Shown here: one piece after another, positions 17,103-25,948 of the stretch
Numbering within the stretch: position 1 is the first letter of the stretch
How the letters are laid out: each line of letters opens with the position of its first letter
Source of the DNA: Solirubrobacteraceae bacterium
GTDB taxonomy: Bacteria; Actinomycetota; Thermoleophilia; Solirubrobacterales; Solirubrobacteraceae
DNA: 63,807 bases
Reading direction: 5' to 3'
Assembly: GCA_025934395.1 (NCBI GenBank)
Contig: JAICYC010000011.1
Location: 1 to 63,807 of the forward strand
Translations under genes and position numbers: made by a program
The notes under the pieces: model-generated
The model's input: only the letters and a program-made list of their open reading frames with translations
What the model was told of the DNA's origin: nothing
The model's database searches: none

Positions 17103-17504
17103 GTGCCGTTCACGCACCGGAACCTGAAAGAGGACCTGGAGGACCTCGGAGGCAACTTCGACGGCGCGCCGGATCTCGAGTTCCGCTCGGCGAACAAGGC
17201 GCTGGAGCTCGAGCGATCGGGCCTCTGCTACCAGCGCGTCCCGCCGGGCTACCGCTTTCCGTACGGCCACACCCACTTCGAGCAGGAGGAGGTGTTCGTG
17301 GTCGTGGGCGGCAGCGGCCGGATGAAGCTCGACGACGAGGTGATCGACGTGAAGGAGTGGGATGCGGTGCGCGTCCCACCCGGGACCTGGCGCGGCTACG
17401 AGGCGGGGCCCGAGGGCCTCGAGATCCTCGTGATCGGTGCGCCCCACCTCGGCGCGAACCCGCGCGACGACGTCGAGGGCGAACGCGACTGGTGGGCCGG
17501 CTAG
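17103..17504 (+). CDS. small cupin-domain protein
   Basis: A 133-residue single cupin. The metal-binding strand pair reads FPYGHTHFEQEEVFVVVGG, followed by GRMKLDDEVIDVKEWDAVRVPP and the C-terminal strand LEILVIGAPHLGANP. Function is unknown, and no catalytic partner is adjacent. The GTG start sits 6 bases after TAGGAT. Its TAG stop at 17502-17504 shares the palindrome CTAG with the stop codon of the convergent cupin gene, so the two genes overlap by 4 bases tail to tail. Confidence 0.85.
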   Translation: MPFTHRNLKEDLEDLGGNFDGAPDLEFRSANKALELERSGLCYQRVPPGYRFPYGHTHFEQEEVFVVVGGSGRMKLDDEVIDVKEWDAVRVPPGTWRGYEAGPEGLEILVIGAPHLGANPRDDVEGERDWWAG

Positions 17505-18013
17505 CCCTCCTGCGGGGGAGGCGGCCCGTGGCGCACCACTCCGAGCTCCCGCTCGACCGCCTCCAGGCGATCCGGCGCCACCCGCGGCCCATCGGCGGGC
17601 GGCTGCAGCCACGGCCAGCGCGCCGGCTCGGCCAACGCTCGCACGAAGTCCTCGATCCCCGCGGGCGTGCTGAGCGTGAGCACCCTCGCCGTGTCGGACT
17701 CCACGCGGAACGTATGTGGCGTTCCACCTGACGCGTACACCACCGCGCCCGGCGTGCAGCGCTGCGCGCAGCTCTCGAGCCAGGCGGACGGGTCCGTGCC
17801 CTCGCGGCCGAGCAGATCGGGGTCGACGATCCAGGCCGTCAGCTCACCGTCGAGCAGGCAGATCGTCTCGTCCTGCGGGTGCGAGTGAAGCGGCGGCGCA
17901 GCCCCTCGCGGGTAGAGGATCTCGAAGGCGCTCAGGCGCCCGGCGGTCTCACGGCCGTCGAGCTTGATCCGGACGAGCGTGCCCAGGAACCAGAGGTCCT
18001 CGCCGTCTGCCAT
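17501..18013 (-). CDS. cupin-domain protein (cassette B)
   Basis: A 170-residue cupin paralogous to the one at 13560-14060: both open with LWFLG/RWFFGG-type strands, contain GRETAGRLS/GAQTAGRVA, and carry the motif PPLHSHPQDETICLLDGELTA. It ends with the same TPAGIEDFVRALAEP-type helix. ATG 18013 lies 9 bases after the stop of the LuxR-type gene at 18023, so the two are translated from one message. That strengthens the view that LuxR regulator and cupin act together. Substrate unknown. Confidence 0.85.
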   Translation of the reverse strand: MADGEDLWFLGTLVRIKLDGRETAGRLSAFEILYPRGAAPPLHSHPQDETICLLDGELTAWIVDPDLLGREGTDPSAWLESCAQRCTPGAVVYASGGTPHTFRVESDTARVLTLSTPAGIEDFVRALAEPARWPWLQPPADGPRVAPDRLEAVERELGVVRHGPPPPQEG

Positions 18014-18022
18014 GTCAGAGCG

Positions 18023-19228
18023 CTACCCCGGATGCCCGGCGGCAGCGCCCTCGTGCGCCCAATCCACGTCCTGCGCGCCGCGCGGCCGCGGCGCGTCGAT
18101 GAACGAGGCGTCGTCGCCGATCGGGACGGCCCGCTGGATCCGGGGCAGATGCTCGCCGAAGAAGACCTTCGCCGAGAGCTCGCCCCGGGTGCGCGCATCC
18201 GTCTTCTCGAAGATCGACTTCAGGTGGTCGGCGACGGTGTGCGGGGATATCGCGAGCGCCGCAGCGCACTGCGCGGTCGTCGCGCCACGCAACAAGAGCT
18301 GCGCAACCTGATGCTCCCGGGGGGTCAGGCCGTACGCCTCCAGCAGCAACGGGGCGATCACGGTTGGGTGCGCCCGTTGGATGAACACGGCCACCTCGCC
18401 CCGGGAGGACTCGCCGTGCAGGGCGCCGTGCAGGACCAGCCAGCTCCCCGCGGCGCTCCTGACGGCCGCACTCGGCATGGTCCGCCCGCCGAGCGGCGCG
18501 CCCGAGGTGACGATGTCCCGGGTTGCGCTCGCGACGGCGTGAACCACGGGGGCGCGGGCGCCCGCCCCGGGCGTCGTCCCTGACAGCTCCGCCAGCAGCG
18601 GCTCGGCGGAGGAGGAGGCACGAAGGACCTCGCCCGCCGCGTCGAGCTCGATCACGCCGGGGGCGTCCGCCACGTGCACCGAGCCCGAGCAGGCCTCGAC
18701 GACCAGCCCGCGACGAACCGCGCGCGCGAAGACGGCGGACGCACGGTCGAGCAGGCGCACGTCCTCGGAGCCGAACTCGGGCGCCCCGGCCCGCCGGACG
18801 AGGATCAGGGCGCCCCACGCCGCGCCGTCGCACACGAACGCGCTGCGCAGCTCGGGACCCAGTCCCGCCGGGGTGAGGAGGTCACGGAACCGAGGACTGC
18901 GGTCAGGACGTCCTTCGGTCGCCTCGGTGAGCGTCGCGGCCTTGCAGCGGGCGTGAGCGAGCTGCTCGAACTTGTTCACGTCCTGCGTGGCGTACTCGTT
19001 GTCGGCGAGGACCGGAAACCGGTCGGGAAGATCCTGAAGCCGGTGCTGGGTGATGAGGTCGGAACCCGGGTCCAGCGTGTGCCAGCAGGCGCCGTCGAAG
19101 GGCAGCGCGCGCTTCAGGCGCGCAGCCGCCTCGTCGAAGAACTCGGCCCGGCTCGGAGCGCGCAGCGCGAGGCGCTCGATGTCCTCGAGCACCGCCTCCG
19201 CCTCCTGCCGCTCGCGGCTTGCGCTCAT
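18023..19228 (-). CDS. LuxR-type regulator with GAF-like sensor domain (cassette B)
   Basis: A 401-residue regulator with the same architecture as the one at 14180: an N-terminal GAF-like region (FDGACWHTLDPGSDLITQH, then LRSAFVCDGAAWGALILVRR), a variable linker, and a C-terminal LuxR helix-turn-helix (LTPREHQVAQLLLRGATTAQCA, HTVADHLKSIFEKTD). ATG 19228 was chosen; a TAGCCT box lies 10 bases upstream at 19244-19239. It heads a two-gene unit with the cupin at 17501. Unlike copy A it is co-directional with its cupin, so the duplicated cassette was rearranged. Confidence 0.85.
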   Translation of the reverse strand: MSASRERQEAEAVLEDIERLALRAPSRAEFFDEAAARLKRALPFDGACWHTLDPGSDLITQHRLQDLPDRFPVLADNEYATQDVNKFEQLAHARCKAATLTEATEGRPDRSPRFRDLLTPAGLGPELRSAFVCDGAAWGALILVRRAGAPEFGSEDVRLLDRASAVFARAVRRGLVVEACSGSVHVADAPGVIELDAAGEVLRASSSAEPLLAELSGTTPGAGARAPVVHAVASATRDIVTSGAPLGGRTMPSAAVRSAAGSWLVLHGALHGESSRGEVAVFIQRAHPTVIAPLLLEAYGLTPREHQVAQLLLRGATTAQCAAALAISPHTVADHLKSIFEKTDARTRGELSAKVFFGEHLPRIQRAVPIGDDASFIDAPRPRGAQDVDWAHEGAAAGHPG

Positions 19229-19317
19229 GCTCGAGACAAGGCTACCCCCACACATTGGGGATGGCGCGGGGAGCAGTACGCGCAGATCATCGGCCCACCA
19301 CCAATCGAGGAGGAACG

Positions 19318-20193
19318 ATGACCATCACCGACGAGCTCACCTACACGATCCGACCCGCCGCGGCCGACGACGCCGAGCGGCTCGGCGAGATCTTCTACGA
19401 CGCGTTCGAGTCGATCGCCGACGCACACAGCTTCCCCAACGAGCCTGGATCGCGGGAGTTCACGCAGTGGAAGGTCGCGAGCATGCTCGCGGCCGACGGG
19501 CCTGCGGCCCTCGTCGCCGAACGGGCCGGCGCGGTGCTCGGGAGCGCGTTCATCGACGAGCGGGACGCGGTTGCGGGGATAGGACCGGTGACGGTTGCGC
19601 CCGCGGCCCAGGACGCAGGCGTGGGCCGCGCGTTGATGGAGGCCGCCCTCGCGCGGCAGGCGGACCGCCGCGCGCACGCGATCAGGCTCGTGCAGACCTC
19701 CTACCACTACCGATCCCTGTCGTTGTACGCGAAGCTCGGGTTCGTGGTGCGCGAGCCGCTGTCGGTGCTGAACGGGCCCCCGGTGTCGTCGAGCATCCCC
19801 GGGATCGGCGTTCGACCTGCCCGGCCCGAGGACATCCCGATGTGCAACGAGCTCTGCGCGCGCGTGCACGGCCACGATCGCGGCGGGGAGCTGGCGGAGG
19901 CGGTCGCCTTCGGCACCGCTCGCGTCGCCGAGCGTCCGGAGCGCATCAGCGGTTACGCGACCGGGTTCGGGTACGGCTGGCACGCGGTGGCCGAGACCGA
20001 CGAGGACCTGATCGCACTGCTCGGCTCGGCCGACTCGTTCATCGGCCTCGGCATCCTCGTCCCGTCGCGCAACGCGCCCCTGCTGAGGTGGTGCCTGGAC
20101 AACGGACTGCGGCTCGTCCAGCAGAGCAACCTGATGACGATCGGCCTCTACAACGAGCCGTCGGGGGCTTACCTGCCGTCGATCGTCTACTGA
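19318..20193 (+). CDS. GNAT-family N-acetyltransferase (tandem GNAT)
   Basis: A 291-residue protein. The N-terminal half is a clear GNAT fold (YTIRPAAADDAERLGEIFYDAF, then the acetyl-CoA loop VTVAPAAQDAGVGRALMEAAL and the final LYAKLGFV). The C-terminal half starts a second GNAT-like module (IGVRPARPEDIPMCNELCARVHG) that ends with LLRWCLDNGLRLVQQSNLMTIGLY, resembling an acetyltransferase domain without a clean Q/RxxGxG loop. ATG 19318 follows GGAGGAACG. Substrate is not predictable. It is divergent from the LuxR-type gene B. Confidence 0.85.
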   Translation: MTITDELTYTIRPAAADDAERLGEIFYDAFESIADAHSFPNEPGSREFTQWKVASMLAADGPAALVAERAGAVLGSAFIDERDAVAGIGPVTVAPAAQDAGVGRALMEAALARQADRRAHAIRLVQTSYHYRSLSLYAKLGFVVREPLSVLNGPPVSSSIPGIGVRPARPEDIPMCNELCARVHGHDRGGELAEAVAFGTARVAERPERISGYATGFGYGWHAVAETDEDLIALLGSADSFIGLGILVPSRNAPLLRWCLDNGLRLVQQSNLMTIGLYNEPSGAYLPSIVY

Positions 20194-20280
20194 CCTCCAG
20201 CGTCTCGTCCCGGGGCCTCCACCGAGCAGCGCGCTCGCCCCCCTCACCCCCTCTGGCCCGGCGGCGCGCCGGACCGGCGC

Positions 20281-20286
20281 TATCTT
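20281..20286 (+). promoter_or_regulatory. -10 element for RibD-C-like gene
   Basis: TATCTT lies 8 bases before GTG 20295 with no ribosome binding site between. Confidence 0.35.
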
Positions 20287-20294
20287 CCCTGCCA

Positions 20295-20864
20295 GTGGAC
20301 GACCCGGGCAGCGGACGTGGCAAGGTCGTGGTGAACAGGTGCATGTCGCTCGACGGGTTCATCGCGGCCCCCGGCCACGCGATGGACTGGGGCGGCGACC
20401 GCCGGCTCGCCGACTTCGTCGACGCTGAGGACTTCCGGGGGGTCGCCGCTGCGACGGGTGCGATGCTGGTGGGCCGGCGGACCTCGGACGTGGGCGCGAG
20501 GATGGCGGCTGAGGACCCGGCGAGCGTCGACTACCCGTTCGCGGGGCCCGTGTTCGTGCTCACGCATCGACCGCCGGAGGCCCCGGCTCCGGGGGTCACC
20601 TACCTGAGCGGCGACATCGGCGACGCGGTCGCGACCGCGCGCCACGCGGCGGGAAGCAGGAACGTGGAGGTCCTCGGCGCCGACGTCGCGGGCCAGTGCC
20701 TGATGCGGGGGCTCGTCGATGAGATCCTGGTCTACGTGCTGCCGGTGCTGCTGGGCGCCGGCGTTCCGTTCTCGGCGCCCGGGCTGCCCAGGATCGACCT
20801 GGAGCCGCTCAGCACCGCGCGGTCGGGCGATGCGACGTTGATGCGCTTCCGCCCGCTCACCTAG
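20295..20864 (+). CDS. dihydrofolate reductase-family protein (RibD C-terminal-like)
   Basis: A 189-residue protein with the RibD reductase/DHFR-like fold. The N-terminus reads VVVNRCMSLDGFIAAPGHAMDWG, followed by TGAMLVGRRTSDVG and the nucleotide-binding stretch VEVLGADVAGQCLMRGLVDEILVYVLPVLLGAG. Similar stand-alone proteins are abundant in actinobacteria and are annotated as dihydrofolate reductases without proof. GTG 20295 is 8 bases after TATCTT. A second RibD-type reductase lies at 26608-27300 beside ribA; this one is separate and has no riboflavin gene next to it. Confidence 0.8.
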   Translation: MDDPGSGRGKVVVNRCMSLDGFIAAPGHAMDWGGDRRLADFVDAEDFRGVAAATGAMLVGRRTSDVGARMAAEDPASVDYPFAGPVFVLTHRPPEAPAPGVTYLSGDIGDAVATARHAAGSRNVEVLGADVAGQCLMRGLVDEILVYVLPVLLGAGVPFSAPGLPRIDLEPLSTARSGDATLMRFRPLT

Positions 20865-20893
20865 GACTGGCGAGCGGCGGTTCGCCTGCCTCG

Positions 20894-21169
20894 CTAGGGC
20901 GTGATCAGGTCCTCGAGCTCATAGGTGGTGACCTCGGCGCTCGAGGAAGCGCCCACCGCCTGGATGATCGGGGCGAGAAGCTCCTCATCGAAGCGCTGTG
21001 CGTACTCCTCGGAGTCCCATATCTGCGCAACCTGCACCCTGCCGTCCTTCTCGCTGACCCCGTGCATGATCAGCCCCAGCGGATGTTCACGATCGAGATG
21101 CAGCCTCGCGCGCATCACGTCGTAGGTCTCCCTGTCCAAGCCTCGGCTGACGATCCTCAGGATGGCCAT
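20894..21169 (-). CDS. small dimeric alpha/beta-barrel-like protein
   Basis: A 91-residue protein, likely a ferredoxin-like dimeric alpha/beta barrel of the antibiotic-biosynthesis-monooxygenase or stress-response type: MAILRIVSRGLDRETYDVMRA, LGLIMHGVSEKDGRVQVAQIWDS, YAQRFDEELLAPIIQAV. Proteins of this shape range from monooxygenases to structural subunits; no catalytic signature separates them. ATG 21169 follows AAAGGGGAGCG. It converges with the RibD-C-like gene and is divergent from the SRPBCC gene at 21252. Confidence 0.7.
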   Translation of the reverse strand: MAILRIVSRGLDRETYDVMRARLHLDREHPLGLIMHGVSEKDGRVQVAQIWDSEEYAQRFDEELLAPIIQAVGASSSAEVTTYELEDLITP

Positions 21170-21251
21170 CGCTCCCCTTTTTCTCCGTGGTCCGGCGTTC
21201 AGACTACGCCGATGACGATCCGCGCAAGGTTTTGCCCTCGCAGGCGTCTCA

Positions 21252-21785
21252 ATGGGCATGAACAGGGGATCGGAGACCCTCACCCGAGCGCGAAGCGGGC
21301 GACCGCAGGCACGAGCGTTGTCGTTCAGCACCGAGAGCCGTGTGACGATCGCGGCCGACGTGTCCGACGTATGGGCGTATCTGTGCGACGTCCGGCGCTG
21401 GCCCGAGTGGGCACCGACCGTGCTCGAGTGCTCGGTTCGCGGAGGAGCTCCGCTGCAGCCGGGATCGCGGGTGGACCAGCGGGCGAAGGCTGTCCTCGGG
21501 TTCAGCCGCGGCCGCAGCCAGGAGGTCACTCTCCTGCAGGCGCCACACAGCATGGCGTTCGCCGGGCCGATGGGGACCTCCGCGGCGCGCTGGGGAATGG
21601 AGCTCGAGCCGCTGCAGGAGGGGCAGACCGACGCCCTGATGTGGATCGAGGTCGAGCTCGGCGGCATCATGCGCGCGATCCCCGCCGGCCTCCTCCAAGG
21701 CAGGATCCAGCGAGTCAGCGATCGCGAGATGGTGGCGATCAGGTCTGCCGTCGAGTCCGAGACGGCCGGCGGCGCCGGTTCGTGA
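21252..21785 (+). CDS. SRPBCC-family polyketide cyclase/dehydrase-like protein
   Basis: A protein of up to 177 residues with the START/SRPBCC helix-grip fold: SFSTESRVTIAADVSDVWAY, LCDVRRWPEWAPTVLECSV, then alternating strands ending with IQRVSDREMVAIRSAVE. Such proteins bind hydrophobic ligands or catalyse cyclisation; no ligand is predictable. The first 24 residues look dispensable, and starts at ATG 21258 or TTG near 21321 are possible. Its TGA overlaps the ATG of the next gene by one base (TGATG), so the two are translationally coupled. Confidence 0.75.
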   Translation: MGMNRGSETLTRARSGRPQARALSFSTESRVTIAADVSDVWAYLCDVRRWPEWAPTVLECSVRGGAPLQPGSRVDQRAKAVLGFSRGRSQEVTLLQAPHSMAFAGPMGTSAARWGMELEPLQEGQTDALMWIEVELGGIMRAIPAGLLQGRIQRVSDREMVAIRSAVESETAGGAGS

Positions 21786-22576
21786 TGGAGGGGTTGGGCG
21801 CGGCCGCGCCGCGATACCGTCGCGGTCGAACGGCGCCGGCGGGCAAGGTCGACGGGACGCGCGAGCGACTGATCGAGACCTACCGCAGGAAAGCGAAGCG
21901 CTACGACGTCACGTCCCGGCTCTACCCGGTGCCGGGCTATCCGCAGCGGGGACAACGCCTGCGCGCCGTCGGCGCCCTCGGCCTGCGCCCGGGCGACACG
22001 GTGGTCGACGTCGCATGCGGCACCGGTCTTAACTTCGCGCTGATCGAGCGGGCGATCGGCCCCGACGGCACGATCGTCGGCGTGGATCTGACCGACGCGA
22101 TGCTCGCCCAGGCCCAGGCCCGGGTCGAGCGGCACGGCTGGGCCAACGTGAGCCTCGTCCAATCCGACGCGGCCGAGTTCGAGTTCCCGGGTGAGCTCGA
22201 CGCGATCGTCTCGACGTACGCCCTGTCGCAGGTGCCGGAGTGCGCGAACGTCATCGCGCGCGGCGCCGCTGCGCTCTCGCGAGGGGGACGCTGGGCCGTG
22301 CTCGACCTGAAGGTGCCCGCCAGGACGCCCGGGTGGGTCGCCCGTCTCGGCACGGCGAGCGTGCGGCCGTTCGCATCCATCGAGGAGTGGGTCGGGCGCC
22401 GTCCATGGGAGGCGATTCGCGCAGCGATGCAATCAGAGCTGGAAGATCTCTCCTGGACCGAGCTGTGCCTCGGGAGCGCGTTCCTCGTCGCCGGCACCCG
22501 CGGAGCCCAGACGGGGGAGCCATCACCGGTCCACAGCGAGCGCGGCACAGCGAGAGGCGCGACGCCGCAGCGCTAG
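21785..22576 (+). CDS. class I SAM-dependent methyltransferase
   Basis: A 263-residue methyltransferase. Motif I is VVDVACGTGLNFALIERAIG, motif II is IVGVDLTDAMLAQAQ, then SDAAEFEF and LSQVPECANVI. The upstream helix YRRKAKRYDVTSRLYPVPGY resembles UbiE-like and sterol/phospholipid methyltransferases. The start codon overlaps the stop of the SRPBCC gene. The acidic and Ser/Thr-rich tail (about 20 residues) looks unstructured. Acceptor unknown. It lies 92 bases before the dehydrogenase that opens the pterin-like cluster and may be functionally part of it. Confidence 0.85.
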   Translation: MEGLGAAAPRYRRGRTAPAGKVDGTRERLIETYRRKAKRYDVTSRLYPVPGYPQRGQRLRAVGALGLRPGDTVVDVACGTGLNFALIERAIGPDGTIVGVDLTDAMLAQAQARVERHGWANVSLVQSDAAEFEFPGELDAIVSTYALSQVPECANVIARGAAALSRGGRWAVLDLKVPARTPGWVARLGTASVRPFASIEEWVGRRPWEAIRAAMQSELEDLSWTELCLGSAFLVAGTRGAQTGEPSPVHSERGTARGATPQR

Positions 22577-22668
22577 CAGGCACGTAGGATGAGCACCTGG
22601 AGACGGCAGGGAGCTCGTTTCACGAGAGGGCGAGCCGCCCGAGAGCGGGCCACCCGAGGTTCGGAGCG

Positions 22669-23664
22669 ATGACGTCCGGGCAACTCGACACCCACGCGCA
22701 CGCGTACTGGCTGCGCTCCCCCGGCTGCGGCGAGATCCGGCCGGCCGAGCTCCAGGAGCCCGGGCCGGAGGACGTTCTGGTCCGCACGGTGTGCTCCGGC
22801 GTCAGCCGCGGCACCGAGACCTTGGTGTTCCGGGGCGGCGTGCCGCCGGGCCAGTACGCCGAGATGCGCGCCCCCTTCCAGGAGGGGGACCTTCCAGGCC
22901 CGGTCAAGTACGGCTACCTCAACGTCGGCGCGGTCGAGCGGGGGCCCGCGGAGCTGTGCGGCCGCATGGTCTTCTGCCTGTACCCGCACCAGACCGCCTA
23001 CGTCGTCCCGGCGAGCGCGGTGACGCTCGTGCCCGAGGACGTCCCGCCCGCCCGGGCCGTCCTCGCCGGCACCGTGGAGACCGCCGTCAACGCCCTGTGG
23101 GATGCCGGACCGCTCCTGGGCGACCGGGTGGCGGTCGTGGGTGCGGGGATGGTCGGATGCTGCGTGGCTCGCCTGCTGAGCGGCTTCCCCGCGACGCGGG
23201 TCACGCTCGTGGACGTCGACGCCGCCCGGGCCGAGGTCGCGGCCGCGCTGGGCGTCGACTTCTCGCTGCCCGACGAGGCGGCCGGCGGCCGCGACCTGGT
23301 CGTGCACGCGAGCGCGACCTCAGCCGGACTCCAGCGCTCGCTCGAGCTGCTCGCGCCGGAGGGCACCGTGATCGACCTCAGCTGGTACGGGGACGCAGAG
23401 GTCCGGCTGTCGCTCGGCGGCTCGTTTCACTCCGGCCGCCTGGGGATCCGCGCCAGCCAGGTGGGCACGCTGTCCCCCGCGCGCGCCGGACGGCGCACCA
23501 CCGCGGAGCGATTGGCGCTCGCGCTCGAGCTGCTGCGCGACCCCGCCTTCGACGCGCTCCTCTCGGGGCGGTCCCGGTTCCGCGAGCTGCCGGACGTGAT
23601 GGCCCGCCTCGCCGCGGGCCGCCTGCCGGCGCTCTGCCACACGATCACCTACGACGGGGAGTGA
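22669..23664 (+). CDS. zinc-type alcohol dehydrogenase-like oxidoreductase of the pterin-like cluster
   Basis: A 331-residue medium-chain dehydrogenase/reductase. The N-terminal GroES-like part contains [21 protein letters not shown], and the Rossmann motif is [19 protein letters not shown] near residue 150. The usual catalytic zinc ligands are not all evident, so zinc dependence is uncertain. A TAGGAT box at 22585-22590 would give a leader of about 70 bases. Its TGA overlaps the GTG of the PTPS-like gene (GTGA), so this heads a tightly coupled four-gene operon: dehydrogenase, PTPS-like, glycosyltransferase, methyltransferase. Confidence 0.8.
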   Translation: MTSGQLDTHAHAYWLRSPGCGEIRPAELQEPGPEDVLVRTVCSGVSRGTETLVFRGGVPPGQYAEMRAPFQEGDLPGPVKYGYLNVGAVERGPAELCGRMVFCLYPHQTAYVVPASAVTLVPEDVPPARAVLAGTVETAVNALWDAGPLLGDRVAVVGAGMVGCCVARLLSGFPATRVTLVDVDAARAEVAAALGVDFSLPDEAAGGRDLVVHASATSAGLQRSLELLAPEGTVIDLSWYGDAEVRLSLGGSFHSGRLGIRASQVGTLSPARAGRRTTAERLALALELLRDPAFDALLSGRSRFRELPDVMARLAAGRLPALCHTITYDGE

Positions 23665-24065
23665 CCGTGTTCAGCGTGAACGTGCGCGACCACATGATGA
23701 TCGCCCACAGCTTCAGCGGCGAGGTCTTCGGGCCCGCGCAGCGCCTGCACGGCGCGACCTATGTCGTCGACGCCACGTTCCGCCGCGCATCCCTCGATCC
23801 GGACGGGATCGTGGTCGACATCGGCCGTGCAGCGACAGAGCTGCACGCCGTGCTGGCCGAGCTCAACTACCGCAACCTCGACGACGAGCCCGCCCTGGCG
23901 GGGGTGAACACGACGACCGAGGCGCTCGCGCGGGTGGTCGCAGACCGCCTCGCCGAGCGGGTGCACGCGGGTGCGCTGGGCGAGCATGCGCGCGGGCTCG
24001 ACGGCCTGTCGGTCACCCTGCACGAGTCGCACATCGCCTGGGCGAGCTACGAGCGGCCGCTGTGA
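23661..24065 (+). CDS. degenerate 6-pyruvoyl-tetrahydropterin synthase/QueD-like protein
   Basis: A 134-residue T-fold protein. It opens [15 protein letters not shown] and aligns along its length with PTPS/QueD. By eye alignment several key residues are altered: zinc ligands His16 and His30 are kept but the third (HGH) is Ala32; the catalytic Cys position is Ala26; the LDH catalytic pair is Asn69-Tyr70. The final Glu (LHESHIAW) is kept. It may have a different chemistry or only bind a pterin-like molecule. GTG 23661 overlaps the previous stop, and GTG 23667 is an alternative. Its TGA overlaps the next GTG. Confidence 0.7.
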   Translation: MTVFSVNVRDHMMIAHSFSGEVFGPAQRLHGATYVVDATFRRASLDPDGIVVDIGRAATELHAVLAELNYRNLDDEPALAGVNTTTEALARVVADRLAERVHAGALGEHARGLDGLSVTLHESHIAWASYERPL

Positions 24066-25120
24066 GGGCGGTCCATGTCGTGGTGCCCGACGGCATCGAC
24101 GACCCGGCCCGGCCAAGCGGCGGCAACACCTACGACCGGCATCTCTGCCGCGAGCTCGGATCGGTCGGCTGGGCGACTCACGCGCACGCCGTCCCCGGCT
24201 TCTGGGGCCCTCCCGGCGGAGAGTCCTTCGCCGCGCTCGAGGCTGCCGTGCAGCAGATTCCCGACGACGCGATCGTGCTGCTCGACGGGCTGATCGCCTC
24301 GACCGCTCCGGAGGTGCTCGTGCCGCAGGCGCGGAGGCTGCGCCTCGTCGTGCTGGTGCACATGCCGCTGGGGCACCGACCGCTCGACGAGGCGGCCCGG
24401 CGCCGAGAGGGCGCGGTCCTCGCCGCCGCCGCCGCCGTCGTGACGACGAGCGCGTGGGCGCGCCGCCGGCTGCTGGAGCTCTACGGGCTGTGCAGCCGGC
24501 TGGTGCAGGTCGCCGAGCCGGGCGTCGAGGCCGCCGAGCTCGCGCCCGGGACCGCGGCCGGTGGCGCGCTGCTCTGCGTGGGCGTGGTGACCTTCGAGAA
24601 GGGCCAGGACGTTCTGCTCGACGCGCTCGAGACCGTCTCGGGCCCGTCCTGGAGCTGTACGTGCGTGGGCAGCCTCGATTCCGATCCGGAGTTCGTCGAG
24701 GACCTCCGCAGGCGCTTGCGGGACGCCGGGCTGGGCGACCGCGTGTCGTTCACGGGAACGCGCACCGGAGACGATCTCGGCCGCTGCTACGCGTCGGCGG
24801 ACCTGCTGGTGGCGGCATCGCGCGCCGAGACGTACGGCCTGGTCCTCACCGAGGCGCTCGCGCGGGGGCTGCCGGTCCTCGCAGCCGACGTCGGCGGGGT
24901 GGCAGAGGCGCTCGGGCACGGCGCAGCCGGGGACCCACCCGGGTTGCTCGTCGCACCCGAGGACCCGGTGGCGCTCGGCGCGGCGCTGCGCCGCTGGCTG
25001 TCCGATGCGGGGCTGAGGGCCCACCTCCGCCGGGCCGCCCGCGAGCGGCGGGAGTCGCTCCCCCGCTGGTCGACCACAGCATCCGATGTTGCGCGCGTGC
25101 TGGCCGCGGCGGGGCCATGA
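24062..25120 (+). CDS. GT-B glycosyltransferase (family 4 type)
   Basis: A 352-residue glycosyltransferase. The N-terminal acceptor domain has [18 protein letters not shown]. The C-terminal donor domain contains [39 protein letters not shown] and the retaining E-x7-E motif ETYGLVLTE, followed by [16 protein letters not shown]. The sugar donor is unknown. GTG 24062 overlaps the stop of the PTPS-like gene, and its own TGA overlaps the ATG of the methyltransferase (ATGA). It presumably glycosylates the product of, or an intermediate in, this cluster. Confidence 0.85.
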   Translation: MRAVHVVVPDGIDDPARPSGGNTYDRHLCRELGSVGWATHAHAVPGFWGPPGGESFAALEAAVQQIPDDAIVLLDGLIASTAPEVLVPQARRLRLVVLVHMPLGHRPLDEAARRREGAVLAAAAAVVTTSAWARRRLLELYGLCSRLVQVAEPGVEAAELAPGTAAGGALLCVGVVTFEKGQDVLLDALETVSGPSWSCTCVGSLDSDPEFVEDLRRRLRDAGLGDRVSFTGTRTGDDLGRCYASADLLVAASRAETYGLVLTEALARGLPVLAADVGGVAEALGHGAAGDPPGLLVAPEDPVALGAALRRWLSDAGLRAHLRRAARERRESLPRWSTTASDVARVLAAAGP

Positions 25121-25938
25121 ACGCGGGCGTGATCCGCGTCAGTCCGCGGTGGCTCGCGCTGCGGGAGCCTGCCGATGCGGAGGCTCGCGCACGCGATCTC
25201 GTGGAACGCCTCGGGCGAGTGCTCCCGCCGACCGGCCGCCGGGTGATCCACGACCTCGGCTGCGGGACCGGCGCGATGGGCCGCTGGCTGGCGCCGCTGC
25301 TCGCGGGAGAGCAGCACTGGGTCCTGCACGACCGGGACGCCGACCTGCTGGCGCTCGCCGCCGCCGGGCGGCCCCGGGCCGCCGCAGACGGCGCGCCGGT
25401 CACGGTGGAGGCGAGGCGCACCGACCTCGCGGCGGTGCAGGCGCGTGACCTCACCGGGGCGAGCCTGATCACGGCCTCGGCGCTGCTGGACCTGCTCACC
25501 GAGCACGAGCTGGACCGGCTTGCGGGGTTGTGCGCCGCAGCCGGCTGCCCGGCCCTGCTGACCCTGTCGGTCACCGGCCGCGTCGAGATCGCCCCCGCCT
25601 CCCCCCTGGACGGCTGCGTGGCAGCCGCGTTCGATGCCCATCAACGCCGCGCGACGGAGCGCGGGCGGCTGCTCGGGCCCGACGCCGTCGAGTTCGCCGC
25701 GCGTGCGTTGCGCAGTCTCGGCGCGGAGGTCCTCGTGAGGCCCAGCCCCTGGCGCCTCGGACGCGAGCACGGCGGCCTGACCGCGGAGTGGTTCACCGGC
25801 TGGGTCGGTGCAGCGTGCGAGCAGGAGATCGAGCTGTCGGGCCGCTGCGAGCCGTATGCGCGCGAGCGCGTGCGGAAGGCGCGCGCGGGCGAGCTCGAGG
25901 TCGTGGTGGGTCACGCCGACCTGCTGGTGCTCCCGTGA
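25117..25938 (+). CDS. SAM-dependent methyltransferase of the pterin-like cluster
   Basis: A 273-residue protein. The SAM motif is RVIHDLGCGTGAMGRWLAPLL, with DRDADLLAL after it and LITASALLDLLTEHELDRL at the motif IV position. The C-terminal part (PWRLGREHGGLTAEWFTGWV) is distinctive but unknown to me. It is the last gene of the forward operon and overlaps the glycosyltransferase by 4 bases. It ends 10 bases before the stop of ribA on the other strand, so the two operons meet tail to tail. Confidence 0.85.
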   Translation: MNAGVIRVSPRWLALREPADAEARARDLVERLGRVLPPTGRRVIHDLGCGTGAMGRWLAPLLAGEQHWVLHDRDADLLALAAAGRPRAAADGAPVTVEARRTDLAAVQARDLTGASLITASALLDLLTEHELDRLAGLCAAAGCPALLTLSVTGRVEIAPASPLDGCVAAAFDAHQRRATERGRLLGPDAVEFAARALRSLGAEVLVRPSPWRLGREHGGLTAEWFTGWVGAACEQEIELSGRCEPYARERVRKARAGELEVVVGHADLLVLP

Positions 25939-25948
25939 GCCCCCAGCC

